A DNA stretch of 64,000 nt, from NCBI RefSeq assembly GCF_902459465.1, contig NC_047070.1:9654001-9718000 (forward strand). The letters are read 5' to 3'. Below, one piece after another: positions 1 to 14,036 of this stretch. This stretch comes from Asterias rubens. Lineage: Eukaryota; Echinodermata; Asteroidea; Forcipulatida; Asteriidae. Position numbers and translations under genes: made by a program. Every line of letters begins with the position of its first letter. The stretch's first letter is position 1. A model generated the notes under the pieces. It did not search any database and was not told where the DNA came from. It was given only the letters and a program-made list of their open reading frames with translations.

Positions 1-1804
<1,804 letters not shown>

Positions 1805-3880
1805 ACCCGTGGAACACCATTGAACTCTCATGCCGCCATGGTGGAATAATATATCCACAGTGCAAACAATCCGAAAAAGACTTTTAAAACTCTTTTCAGC
1901 TTCAGAATACTGCACAATTGCCGGATTTTTGCAACACACCACTGTAAACTGACTACACTTTGTATTCACGATTTCGAAAGATAATCTAACTTTTATTTCC
2001 TCTTTCGGTGGTTGACATTAAACGATTTAACCTTTGTGTTTTTGTACGAGAAACTCGAAAAAGAAGAAAAAACAAAAACGCAATGTAAACATCTTATTTG
2101 GGAAACCTTTGGTGTAAAAATATCAAAATTGCTGCACTATTTTCGGGACCAATTTGCTGTAGTCAGTAGTACTATTTTATGCTGAAACTCTGGTACAAAA
2201 TTGTGTCATTCTATTTCTTTCTGCTATTTAGGTACATCGCATGTTTAATGTCTTCAGGACTTTAAATGTAGTTTTGGTACAAGTATATTATCAAGGACGT
2301 TTTGTCGACAAAAAATGTTTCTCACATGTTTTTTATTTTATTTTAGATTTCGCACCAAGTCATTTCAATTATTCACTTTCCCGGATAACTTATAATCCCG
2401 AGCAATTTACATTATTATTCAGCACATTTCCAATTCGCATCACAAACAAAACTAAATTATCTTCATTTTGCTGGAAGTATTTCACAACATAGAGTTGGTC
2501 TGTTTTTGCTCAGAAGTATGTAGGCCTAATGTAAAGTGCAAAGGAATTACCCTTTTGTAGAACTCGTTTCTCATTGCATAGAAAAGGGTTCGAGATTTTC
2601 GAAAACCATCTTTTTCAGAGATGTTTACAAAAAACTAGTGCTTTGCATTTCAAAGGGGAAATTTCTTTTGCAAACTTTCTCCGAAGATGCACATTGGAGC
2701 GAGTCGTAATATAATTTAAGAAGCATAACTTAGTGTTAACGTATTAAGAAATTCTGAAATACCCTCTGGTGAAATGCATATAATTGTATTCCGATTGGTA
2801 AAATATTACTTTTTCCCCCTCTGGTTTGGGGTCTTTTAATATCATCTAACGCTCTTGCCAGCTATATAGGGAAGATTACAAATCATCACTTTTGTTTATA
2901 AAGGCACTATAATTCCATCTGATCAGTTGGTTCAATTATTTTTGTATGCTGAATGCAACAGGCTTGCTGAAAATTGAAGAATGTTTCGAAAATTGAAGAC
3001 AAGGGAGCCGGTCTCCATATGGCCCATTGAAACATAGAAAATACCACATAATTGTAAACTGGTTCAGATACTTAAATTGCTTGTACTTTTTACGTTTGCT
3101 ACCAATATAAAAAAAACCACCTGCAGGTCCAGGATTTTATTTTTGTCAACCAATGTTTTGCAAAAACTAAAAAAAGAACCTTTCACAAAACCAAGACCCC
3201 CGCCCACTTGCCATGCAATTTCACGTGTCAATGTCAATGTGCTCTTGTTGTGTTACTTCAGTTCGAATGTATACAAAGCAGAAGAAATAAACTTGCTATT
3301 TGCTATTCATTTGCTGAGAAAAATGTAAACTTGTTAAACAGCTCATTTTTTGATGTTTTAATTTTGATATCGACTAGAAATGCTGCAACGATAGCGCTTT
3401 GGATGAAAGTTACATCGTGTGTGTATGTGTTGTATGTCCGAGGTGTATATGCCAGACTTATAGCTGTGTATAGCACTTACTTTTTTTTGGATGTGTGATA
3501 ACTTCAACAACATGTGCCTTGTGATTGTCTTTTTCGAATGTTCAGACATCAGACAAAATATGCTGTTCTTCTGCAGTCATGGACCTTCTGTAAAAAAAAA
3601 GGGAGATCTGATCCATCGGATCACAGTGCTCAGATTTATCAAACAAAAACAAAATCTACAGGAAAATAACCATGTAGATTCATTCCTCATGTTTGTTGTT
3701 TCGGTACGAGTATTATATGATTTACAACACTTGCTCTTATTTAATTTGTTAGTTTATAATATATTATAAACAATGTACGAGATAACCTGTAAATGATACT
3801 ACTGTAAATTATGTTGTACTATATTGAAGAAAAAAAAAGAAATATTACGGGGAAAAATAAATTATTTTTGTCACCCATGT
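1805..3880 (+). other. probable EGR 3' untranslated region
   Basis: About 2 kb of AT-rich, repeat-free DNA directly follows the EGR stop codon. It contains several AUUUA-type words and an AU-rich nonamer-like TTATTTAAT at 3737-3745, as expected for an unstable immediate-early mRNA. AATAAA-type hexamers occur near 3287 and 3855. The second is followed by a T/GT-rich stretch at 3861-3900 and is the better cleavage-site candidate. The end is inferred, and a shorter UTR is possible. Confidence 0.5.
3854..3860 (+). terminator. candidate polyadenylation signal for EGR
   Basis: An AATAAA hexamer sits in an A-rich context and is followed within 10-40 bases by T-rich and TGTT-containing sequence, the usual layout of a metazoan cleavage/polyadenylation site. 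The first downstream repeat array begins about 0.5 kb later. Confidence 0.4.
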
Positions 3881-3889
3881 TATATAACG

Positions 3890-4339
3890 TCTCTTTGTCT
3901 TTTTCTTATGCCTTGTTGTATTAACATTTACTATTATCCTTCTCAAAAGATATAACAATATTTAGAAAAAAGTGCACTATCGAATGCGCACATTACACCG
4001 GCATCAAACAAACGGCCAAAATAATAAGTAATTTTTTATGAATGGACTAATTAATATTACCCATTATTTTCATCTTTTAATATATATTTCAGAAAATCCC
4101 TTGCATGCTATAACATTGTCTACTAATTTTGCAGGAAAATCGTCGAATCAAAATTAACAAATCCCTGTATAAAACTATGAATTAGTATTTGGCATCGCCA
4201 CAACTGTTGAATTGTTGACCGTTACTAACAGTCAGATTCCAACATCCCCGTTCGTTGTTGATAAGAGTGGGCTGAAAGTGAGTGGTGTTCGAAATGTTTT
4301 AGACCATGACGCAGGAAGGGGGCAATTTGCCATTTTTAT
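3890..4339. other. intergenic, nothing recognised
   Basis: AT-rich unique-looking sequence between the probable EGR polyadenylation site and the tandem repeat. No exon-like or repeat signal was seen. Confidence 0.5.
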
Positions 4340-5035
4340 TTTTGACACCCCCACGAAACAACCATTATTGTCGTTCGTAAAGGCCAGCATATTTTGCTTT
4401 TTTATATTGAAACGTTATTCAGACAGAAATTGATAAAAAAATGTTCAGTTTCAACGACTTGCGGTTTACTAGAATGATACGTTCCAATAAAGTGTTTCAA
4501 ATTTGTCAAGGTTGGGACACCCCCACGTACCAACCATTATTGTCATTCGTAAAGGCCAGCATATTTTGCTCTTTAATACAATTATTGAAACGTTATTCAG
4601 AAAGAAAATGACAAAATATGGTCAGTTTCAACGACTTGCAGTTTTCTAGAGTGATACGTTCCAATAAAGTGTTTATATTTGTCAAGGTTAGGACACCCCC
4701 CATGAAACAACCATCATTATCGTTCGTAAAGGCCAGCATATTTTTTTTGCTTTTTATACTGAAACGTTATTCAGAAAGAAAACAAGACAAAATATGTCCA
4801 GTTTCAACGACATTGGAGTTTTCTTGAATGATGATTTTCAAATTTGTCAAGGTTTGGGAAGTTTTAACATAAACAAAGTTGTCATGATATTACTCCAAAT
4901 GTTATTCAGTAGATTATTACGAATGCTCAGTTTAAACCATATAGACGGATGATACGTTCCAATAGAATGTTTCAAATTGTTCAAGGTTGGGGGGGGGGGG
5001 GTTCATCATAAACAAGGTTGGCATAATATTACTCC
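4340..5035. repeat. tandem repeat, ~174-bp unit, about four copies
   Basis: The phrase GACACCCCCACG(A/T)A, followed by CAACCATTATTGTC and CGTAAAGGCCAGCATATTTT, recurs at about 4344, 4516 and 4691. Each copy continues through GAAACGTTATTCAG and GATACGTTCCAATA(A/G)A to TTTGTCAAGGTT. A fourth, degraded copy (4858-5035) keeps the TTCAAATTGTTCAAGGTTGGG part and ends at a 13-base G run. The short open frames here come from the repeat and are not genes. Confidence 0.85.
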
Positions 5036-7310
5036 AGCTATCATCATATAACTTTATGAATCATTGGTATGCAATTTTTTCCACGTGGCCTTTGCCACCT
5101 CTATTAGATATTTAAAACTTCATAAAAATTTCACGTCATTGTCATGGATGTGAATCGCAGGAATTCTCCGCCATCTATCATATCTCATTTATAAATCCTT
5201 GGAGACTGTGAACCATGAATCATAAACTCAAAGTAAAGAAACAGTCATTGCTTACACTCTTTATTGTAGTGCTTGGTCAGAAAACACCACAATACGGACG
5301 GTAAAAAGTTTTTTACTAATCACAATAATGGTGAGAAAGTTTGAAAACCATAGTCGCGTCACTCGACTTCGAGAAACACCGGTATGTAAAAGTTGTGTCA
5401 CCTTGTTTTGTTTGTAAACGCATACGGGTATATCAGGTGTGAACAAGTTAAGACTTTTATTTCACCATTTTTGCGAAATAACGAGTTTGTTCAATAAAGT
5501 TCACCATGCTGCATGATCCAATACATTGTTGTTAACACTTGCAAAGTTGTGTATTTCATACACATAATATTGTTAGGAGGACGATATTTTTAAGGTGTTC
5601 GATACAATTTGTCTCATTCATTCAAGCTTTTTTTTTTTTTTCGTAGATTCACTAATTAAATTAGCAACGTGTGTTCCCTTTTCAGTCTTGTCTTGTTCCT
5701 TATGCGTTATTTCCTCCAAACCTCTTTTCGGTAACATTAATCTGGCGAGGAGAAGGAAAATGACTGCACAATACAACCGTATGGCATTATCTAAATTTGG
5801 TATTTGTTATAATGAGGTTTGAGTATTCGTTCCTGTAAGGGAAAGGCAATTTTTAATTGTTAATGGTAGTTCACCGAGAGAATTGACTTGAACATTTCAA
5901 AGGGGCACCGAGACAGGGGCAGAGAGGCAACTGCCCCCTTGCCGACGTAGAGCATCAACTGTAGATACGGTGTACACACTGTTATTTATTTGTTTATGTC
6001 TGAAAGAAACTATTTCGTCTTCCCACGTACTTTTTGATAGCGCTGAAGGTTCACATTAAAATGACATTTTGATTCTGAGTGTTGTTCATTGCTTGTACAA
6101 TGAATATTTTACATTGTATCGTCCTGATCCATATTAATAATGTGTTGTTAAACATTATTTAGAAAGATAAATCAATAACCACCAGTAAACACTAGAGAAT
6201 GTATTATTCTTTTAACATTTTTTTCAAGAGACACCACTCTTTTTGTTATACACGAATTAATAGTTCCCCATTGTTGATTGGTTTCCGCTTCCATTCAGAA
6301 CTCGTCGAAATCTTACCTTTTAAAAACACAACTGTTTTCCAATTAATCGATCACAAACAGGTTTCATTTGAAATGTCGCCATACGTTCTTTAAGTATCAA
6401 GTTACTGACAAAATATAGTCTTGAACTTTATTAAAAATGCAACATTGTGATGACCTATTACTTCACAGCCGCATCAACAGATGTACAATAACACAACCAC
6501 ACACAAATGATGACTAATCAAGTTTGCTTAGGATAATATTTTGTGTCAGTCCAACCTCGTTCCCAAGCTGACTGATATACAATTTCATTATTTACCCAAA
6601 GCTGAAGTAACAATAGCTTGTTGCCGATTGATTCACAAATTGATCGAACACTTATAGCTTTAGTTTGTCTGTTATACAATTCACTGAGTTGGATTTGTGT
6701 GTGAATGCCAATCGGAAATTTTACTTTGCCTTCAAGTTACCAAAAACGTCTATAAACGTCTGGTAAAACGATACACTCAACAAATATGTCAGTTTGCTAC
6801 TACTATACTTATAGTACACTTATAGTATACTTATATATATACTTACGACTATTTTTATCGGCCAAGACGAGGAATTAAATTCTGTTTTTTTAATGGTTTT
6901 GTTTAGAATTTTAAGACATAAAATCGATAAATAGAACCAAACTTCCTTAATATTGTATTTAAGATGAAAAAGACAAGACAAGTTGTTAAATTTGTCAGTT
7001 TAAACATTATACGGTAAATCGGATTGATGCTGATTATGAATGATTTTTGACAACTTTGAAAACAAATAAGAGGATGGGATTTATGATTTCTTTTGTGACG
7101 GTTAATTGTTTCACAACATCCGTCAATATGTCAGTAATAATACTAAGGAGCGGTTAATGTATCAGTGAAAACAATTCTCTCATTTGTATCGTCGTGATAC
7201 TTCCATTGTGTGATCTACAAAATTATTTGTTTTCAATATTGTGACTCACCTTAAACTTTTTACAATATCAATGCATTGAATGATTATAATTGTTTTCATT
7301 TTCTTTGCAG
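5036..7310. other. intergenic, AT-rich, nothing recognised
   Basis: No transposon copy, RNA gene or coding sequence was recognised. There is a T run at 5628-5641 and short GC-rich words around 5900-5950. This is one of the few stretches free of the MITE families that crowd the right side of the window. Confidence 0.5.
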
Positions 7311-7394
7311 CAACCTATGTCGGACATCTTAGATTGTCATGCAGATCGTAGATGATGCTGATTGGAGAAGTCCTCGGGAGGATGGATACACCAG
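7311..7394 (+). other. candidate 5' exon with start codon
   Basis: An 84-base segment has a strong acceptor on its left (TTTTCTTTGCAG ending at 7310) and a consensus donor on its right (CCAG/GTAAGAA, intron from 7395). In the third frame a TAG is followed at once by ATG ATG (7352), and that frame stays open for 14 full codons to the donor (MMLIGEVLGRMDTP, phase 1). This is how a 5'-UTR plus start-codon exon looks. I do not recognise the peptide and cannot link it securely to a next exon; a noncoding RNA exon or a chance match is possible. Confidence 0.35.
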
Positions 7395-9860
7395 GTAAGA
7401 AGAATTGTCATCAAATAAAATCAAGTTTGGGTGGATTGTCACTAAAATAAAATATTTGTTTACATCGTTGTGATCGTTTGCCATCAAACACCGAGTCGAG
7501 CACCAGCTTTACTCAAAGGGAGCACGAACTTGATGCTCGTGTTCGTTCGGATCAAACTAACAGGGAACACTGCAAGAGCAACCTGCCAGTAAGGCGAAAC
7601 AGAGGACTTTAAGGGGTACAAGGAGGGGGGGGGGGTCTGGTCGTTTACTCGGGCACTTCTGGTGAACAAAAATATTCGGCGCTTTCTTTGTATCATAAAC
7701 TTGTTGGGATAAGATAATCTGCCCTGTATGTAAAATTAACGACGTTGTTTGCATGTAAATAGAAAAGTAGTTTTAAAAACACTGAAAATAGTCAATGAAG
7801 GCGCATATGGTAACTTGTAATTTCAAATTACAGGTTTCAAATGTGGGGGGGGGGGGACACTAGCGGGGAGGGGTGTCCATTTTTTTCTTTTCTTTTTTCG
7901 TTTTTTTTTTTTTTTTTTCTTGGGGGGGGTGGGGGGACCCATGACTGTCGCTAATAGTGTCAGCTTTTTGGTAGCATTCTCAAAATGGTTGTGTGATTCG
8001 GGTACTGATTTTAATTACAAGAGTTTCCCAAAGGTGAGCGCATCGTTTGAGTCTGGTTAATCCTAGGGATGCACAAACCGCCTGCCATCAACCGCACAGG
8101 GGGTTGGCTTCTGTTGTGATTTGAGATGTACAACATTCCCAGCATCTTTAATAGTGTAACGTTGTCTTTATTGTGAGTTTTTAGATTCATTTGGCTGTAT
8201 AAAGAACTACATAAAAGCGCGAGTATTTTGTTATGATTTATGGGGAAACCCCTTATACCTTCAACGCCGATTTACGTTAAAGCGAAACCATGCATGAACC
8301 CACACACTACTAAAAGAAGCAACCAATGGAAACGTCACAAACATTTGCAGATTACTGGCTTTAATGTTTCAGTTGTTATTTAAATGACGCACACAAAAGT
8401 ACGTTTTGCTATGGTGAACTACGTGCTGTAACACGAAATCATACAGCCAGTTTTATTTGGTCAGTTAAAATTGAAGTCACTTAAAAACCTAATTGCAAGG
8501 ATATGTCTTTTTGTAATTAATTGTCGCTATACAATACATTCAAGGAACACGTTGGATTGGATCGGTCGAGTTGGTTTTTGAAAAGCGTTTGTAACCGTTT
8601 GTTATAAAATGCATATGGTTAGAAATATTTTAAAGGTAGAATATAATGATCCACACAAGTATTACTCGAAACGGCGTTGTTTAATGTAAAGTTTAATGTA
8701 GATCTATGGAGAGAAAACCAATCTCGTACCTCTTAAGAGATTAAATTGCAACCAATGTTGTCATTTTGTATGCAAGGTATCTGCTTACAGTGCTGCGCAG
8801 CTTTGCTCATACAAGTAAGTGATGTTTTATTACTTGACTTTAAGCACTGAATGTGGATAAATAGTCTGGTACCTCTACCTCTTAATTGCCAATGGCTTTG
8901 CCAATGGCCTAGTATAGAGGTACCGATGAGACAGTGACAGAGCTTTACCATTCAAATTACTATTTGTAAACCATTTCAATTTTGGGCATGGGCGGAGTAA
9001 TTCGTGATAGAAAAATGTAAATCCACTGGTATTAAATTGAATGTTTTTATTTTTGACAACATTTTTACCATCATAATTTTTTTTTTACCATCATAAAAAA
9101 AACAAAAAATCACGGATGTTTGGTCCCTATTTTGCTAGGAAATTTAAAGCAATTTGCACAAAATATTATTGTGTACAGTGATAGGTAATTTATATTAGAA
9201 TGAAAGACGATAACACAAATAAGCAAACGAATAAATCATTCAAACTGCCCCTGCCCCTGTCGTCAGTCACAACACTGATCGACAACCTCCTTGTTTTTCT
9301 TTGGACAGCAATTTTGAAGTTAAAAGATTCAAATAAGGGTGGTGGAACCTTGCACGGTGTAGGGGAGGATTTGTTGTTATACTCATCGAGCCATGATTGT
9401 TTGCGAGTTGTGGTTGGAACACCCCAACCCTACACTTTTTATACTTTCAAACAAATTGGCAAACACATGTTACTCTCCAGGGAGAATCTATTATTTGTTC
9501 AGTTTCCTTTGATGTCATAGCTCTTCACTTATAATTATTGTTCTAAAACCGGCTTAAGTATAGCTTATTATTTAGAGTAGAGTAGAGTATTTTTCGAAAT
9601 AAGATCACGTCAGTAAGAGATGCGTTTGGGACGCTAGGAAACTTATCTTAAACTCTCCAGTGAGAGAACAAGACGTAGTATTAGTGGATTTCTGTGCTCC
9701 TTGTGGCGTATCCTTCATAGCTTTATTTCGTCGGGATCTCCGTTGGGGGTAAACCCCCTGACACATCGCCATTACAAGATAAAAATAAATTTCCCCTCCG
9801 CTCGACCGACCATTTTCCGCTTCCTGCGACCCATCATCTTTGACGAGTCGTTTGTTTTAC
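7395..9860. other. intergenic with low-complexity G/T tracts
   Basis: Mostly unremarkable AT-rich DNA. From 7620 to 7940 it holds three G runs of 8-12 bases and T tracts of up to about 17, a potential G-quadruplex and polymerase-slippage region. A short unit containing TTACCATCATAA is duplicated at 9065-9100. No coding signal is convincing. Confidence 0.5.
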
Positions 9861-9875
9861 CGTGTCTATAAATAG
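9861..9875. repeat. left target-site duplication of the Penelope-like element
   Basis: CGTGTCTATAAATAG, identical to 13604-13618. It defines the 3' boundary of the minus-strand element. Confidence 0.9.
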
Positions 9876-9880
9876 TTAAT

Positions 9881-9920
9881 GGCCTGACGTTTCGACCCTA
9901 GCAGAGTCTTTCTCGAAGGC
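9881..9920 (-). ncRNA. degenerate hammerhead-ribozyme-like motif at the PLE 3' end
   Basis: On the minus strand a short stem closed by GAC...GTC is followed by GAAACGTC, the 3' half of a hammerhead core and its cleavage triplet. Penelope-like elements are known to carry hammerheads in their terminal repeats. An intact CUGAUGA box is not obvious (the corresponding stretch reads CTTCGAGAAA), so self-cleavage by this copy is doubtful. The same motif recurs at 42745-42779. Confidence 0.3.
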
Positions 9921-10217
9921 TAAATGACAACACAACAAACATGAACAGGTAACTAAGTGAAACATAAGCAGTGAAGTGGAAATATATGAATGGGGTTGGA
10001 AAGCATACATAAAAAAGCAGGGGGTAAACAATTAATAGGGGGACAAAAAGGGGGGGGGGGGTGAAGGGAAGGGACTGGCTTGACCACAAGCAAGTAGATG
10101 GAAACACAAAGGACAACATCAAGGGTGGTGAGGTTGGGTAAAAAGTAATTTATCAGTGAATGAGGCTCAGGCTAAAAGGCTATGGGGAAAAAAGGAGACG
10201 GCAAAACAAAAGGTTTA

Positions 10218-12936
10218 TTAGTCGTTTCCTTCTTGGATGTTCAGACCATGGGGTTGAATGGTCTGGAGGCGTCTAATCCAGAGTTTCTCCCTACTCAAAC
10301 GCACAGTCTCTCTGTGGTTGCCTAGTGCCTCTATGCCCTGTAAAATCATGTCAGAAATGGAGTGATTAGGAAGATTGAAGTTATGACCTACAGGTGTATC
10401 TAGCTTTTGGGTCTTGACTGTAGATCTGTGGCCGTAGAAACGCCTCTTGAGTGTAGTTCTTGTTTCACCTATATATTGAACACCACATGACTCTGCAAGA
10501 TATGAGATAAATGAGATTAGTGGTGGTGCAGGTGACATGACCCCTTGTCTTATGGGTGGTACCGCCGGTGTTACTGGTGAAGGAGTCCGATTCCCTGATG
10601 CGTTGTCTACAGACGATGCATTTGGAGATGTTGGAATACCTAAAAGTTCCCTGTGGTAGAGGGGGATTAACATCATCATTAATGGGAGGGACTTCTGCTC
10701 GGACAATGATACCCCTGAGACTTGGTGGGCGTCTGTAGGCAACTATGGGTTCTTCCTGCACAGCACGTTGAAGTCGATCTGATGTGTGAAGAATATGATG
10801 GTTAGAACTGGTTATTTTACGAATGGGAGGAAGTGAGGGGTGGAAAGTGACAACAAAAGGAACTTTCCCCGTTGGACTCTGTTGTTTCTTGGGTCCTTTG
10901 GAAAGTACTGACTCCCTAGAACGAGCCTTGACTTTCTGGATAGCTCGATGGACTGCTAGAGAGCTATGACCCCTGGAAACAAGGTGTTTCTTAAGTTCCT
11001 GTGAGTGGTGGATAAAATCAGAATCATTAGAACAGATTCGACGGAGTCTGAGGGCCTGAATGTAGGCTATGCTGGTTTTGCAGTGTCGGGGGTGACAGCT
11101 AGTGGAATGTAGGTATTGGTGTTTATCTGTGGGTTTAACGAAGAGATCTGTGGTTAAGCCTTCATCCGTCTTGAGAACCTTGACATCCAGAAAGTGTGTA
11201 TCCTTGGTTGAGTATTCGCTCGTGAATTTGATGGTCCTGTGGAAGGAATTTATGTGATTAATGAAAGCTTTGAGGCTTGCTTCATCGCTTGTCCAGATGA
11301 AAAAGATGTCATCGATATAGCGCCACCAGACGCAGGGACGGCAAGGGGCTGATGCCAACATGCTCTGTTCAAGATGGCTCATGAAAAGGCACGCCATTGA
11401 TGGTGCCATACGTGTGCCCATTGCAGTGCCCTGTACCTGTAGGAAATTCTTACCCATGAAAGAAAAGTTGTTTTTTGTTAGAACATGTTGCATGAGGGAT
11501 ACAACGTCTTAAATGGGCGGTGATGTGTGACCACTCTTAGCCAGAGCTGAAGAGCAGGCAGCAATCCCTTCATCTTGGGAAATGTTGGTGTATAGAGAGG
11601 TTACATCAAAAGTACCGATGATGGCTGTGTTAGGGACCTGCTTCTGAATACCTGCGATTTTGCGGAGAAAATCTGGAGTGTCATGAATGTATGATGGAAT
11701 CTGCGGCATTAACGGCTTGAGAAAACTGTCAACAAAAAGAGAAATGTTCTCAGTGGGGGAACCATTGCCAGATATGATGGGTCTTCCTGGGTTGTCTGGT
11801 TTATGTATCTTTGGAAGGAGGTAAAACCTGGCTGTTCTACAGTCGACCAGGGAGAGAAACTTGTGAGCTTTCTTGGAGAGGTTGTCACGGTCATGCATTT
11901 CGTCCAGTGTTTGTTGAATCTCCTTTGATAAGGTGCCTGTTGGATCAGTGTCAAGTGGTTTATAATTAGTTTGGTTGTTCAGTTGTCTCATGGCTTCATC
12001 GATGTATTGCTGGCGGCCCATGACAACTACAGCAGAGCCCTTGTCGGCTGGCTTGATGATGATGTCTTTCCGTGCTCGTAGAGTCTTCAGAGCCTCACGC
12101 TCTTCTCTAGGGAGGTTGTCATGAGTCCTGTGGGTAGAATGATCATTCGAGTTAATTTGTGAACTAACAACCTGCACGTAAGTTTCAAGGGAAGGAACAC
12201 GGTTCTTAGGTGGTACCCATTTACTCTTGCAGTAAAATGGCTCAGGATCCATGGGTGATGAGTCGAGGAAGAATTCACGGAGTCGAATTCTACGGTAGTA
12301 GTCAGTAAGGTCCTGACTAAGCTCAGCCTGATTAACTGTGGGAGGAGTGGGGCAGAAGTTGAGTCTCTTGGAGAGAAGGTCATTTTCTGCATCTGAAAGG
12401 GTACATGGTGAGAGGTTAATTACTGTGGATTGAGGGGCCGACGGTTCAGCTTCAGTGGGTACATTGCGTTTGAATCGTCTCCGTCTGTGATGCTGCTGTT
12501 TGAAGACAAGACGACCAATCTTGCCATTTCTCCTAGAAATCAGAACATATTCAAGTTTAGTTAAACCAGCATCGATCTCACTGTTGAATTGCTCAAAACG
12601 GGCACTTGAGCAGATGGACCGAAGTTCCGCTTCAAGATAGGATATATCTCGGTTGAAGCTGTTGAGACAAACATCACAGTGTTCTGTTAGAATACGAATG
12701 AGACTAAGTGAAGTACTATGGAGTGTGTTGTTCCACTGTCTGCGGAGTGGGGTACACAAGGACCCAAGGGCTGGGTCAAATTTCACCTGTAAACGTGTGG
12801 GAATGAAACGGGTTAGATACGAATAACGTAGTGCTTTCTCTTTTAGTTTCCTAAGTTCCTGAAACAAGCGAACGCAACTTTGGTTAGACATGGTGAAAAA
12901 GAAAACAAACAGGAACAAATCTGCAGAGAAAAGCAA
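10218..12936 (-). pseudogene. Penelope-like polyprotein: reverse transcriptase plus GIY-YIG endonuclease, broken by one stop and one frameshift
   Basis: The protein copies element RNA by target-primed reverse transcription. Reading the minus strand, the frame opens at 12936 (a second Met at 12891 is as likely) with an N-terminal helical region. RT motifs follow in order: IIKPADKGSAVVV, FYLLPKIHKPDNPGRPI and TFDVTSLYTNI. The frame then meets TAA (plus coordinates 11509-11511). It resumes in the same frame with MGTRMAPSMACLFM and the catalytic WRYIDDIFF, followed by a connector. Near 10488-10494 there is one extra base between the two cysteines of a C-x2-C, and the GIY-YIG domain (CGVQYIGETRTTLKRR, ending about 10218) continues in another frame. 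All key catalytic motifs are otherwise present, so inactivation is recent. I infer the normal product is about 900 residues. The exact PLE subfamily is not determined. Confidence 0.92.
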
Positions 12937-13603
12937 TAAAAAAATGTTAATAAACTGAGGCTGGCGGTAACACCAAGGGATGATAATCTAAAGAGGAGTA
13001 GGGGTGGTTCTGATATGTTAAGTTGACAAAGACATGAAGAAACTGGGGGAGGAAAACAACATTAATATACAAAAGGGAAGTGCACTAAAAAGGAAACAGA
13101 TTTTAGTGAAAATGCAGGGTGTATAGAGTAAACCTGCAGGGGGAGAAAAACTGTGGTTAATTATACACGGGGGAAGAACTCATGAAGGGAAAAAAGGACA
13201 TGATGAAACAAGTAGGGAAACAAACGGGAAAACAAAAGTGCTGAAACAAAAGTTCAAGCAACCTGCCACAACGAAAAACAAGCAAACAAATGAAGAAACC
13301 TGTGGAGAAATATAGTATATTTAGTAATTGAACATAGTCAAAAAGGAAATGGGAGAAACACATTGGTTATTATATATGGAGAGAAGGCAATGAGAGAAAG
13401 AAAGAACAAACTGTGAAATACAACCAACAAATAAGACAAAATGTAACAAGAAACCAGGGAGGTAAGGAGGACCACCAAAGGGATACTGCAACATAGGAAT
13501 ATAGATGAGAAAATACAATTAGCTGTTGCAAACAACTTACCAACCAAATGGACCGAGAGTATAAATGCAAAAAAAAGTTAATGCCCTGACGTTTCTATTT
13601 TCT

Positions 13604-13618
13604 CGTGTCTATAAATAG
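13604..13618. repeat. right target-site duplication of the Penelope-like element
   Basis: CGTGTCTATAAATAG, identical to 9861-9875. It defines the 5' boundary of the element. Confidence 0.9.
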
Positions 13619-14036
13619 CTCGAATCCCCCACCGACGTAAACAGATTGTGTTAATGACGTTAATAGCAAGCAGAAATAGCCCACTGCGCCTGCGCGATCG
13701 TCTGGTGTAATTAAATTGTACGAGGCGATTAGCATATGGCTACTGAATAATATATTGAACTGCGTTAATACGCTCTCTTTGGCAACAGTTGCAGTTGAGT
13801 TGACACCGCTATCAATCAAGTATATATATTTGTTCTTCAAAAATGAAATAACGATTTGTTGTTATAAGGGAGGATTAACACTTTAGGTGTGACGTTTCAG
13901 TGTTATGGGCCGTAAAATTCGCACGAAAAAGGATTGTAAATAGCTTCGATTGTAGAATGTTTAACAGGTTTTATTACAATGTGTTTTCAGAAACCGACTT
14001 GTATACTTTGGTCTATAATGAGATTATAATGATGTT
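13619..14036. other. intergenic, nothing recognised
   Basis: Unique-looking AT-rich sequence between the Penelope-like element and the 14-kb tandem array. No coding or RNA-gene signal. Confidence 0.4.

Larger units (their letters stand above)
9876..13603 (-). mobile_element. Penelope-like retroelement (PLE), nearly full length
   Basis: A 3.7-kb element on the minus strand is flanked by a perfect 15-bp target-site duplication, CGTGTCTATAAATAG at 9861-9875 and 13604-13618. It encodes a reverse transcriptase and a C-terminal GIY-YIG endonuclease, the arrangement of canonical Penelope/Neptune/Poseidon-type elements. The 3' end (left) finishes in a motif-rich tail containing GTCGAAACGTCAGG. The 5' end (right, 13577-13596) carries a second partial copy of the same words (GAAACGTCAGGGCATTAAC). 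This matches the terminal pseudo-LTR repeats of PLEs. The 5' untranslated part (12940-13570) is strongly pyrimidine-biased on the coding strand. The perfect duplication and only two obvious coding lesions suggest a fairly recent insertion. Confidence 0.93.

Noticed and set aside
10218..12936. Programmed frameshift or stop readthrough in the Penelope-like protein
   Set aside because: The frame change lies in the middle of a C-x2-C motif with no slippery heptamer, and the stop lies inside the RT domain. Simple mutations are the better explanation.
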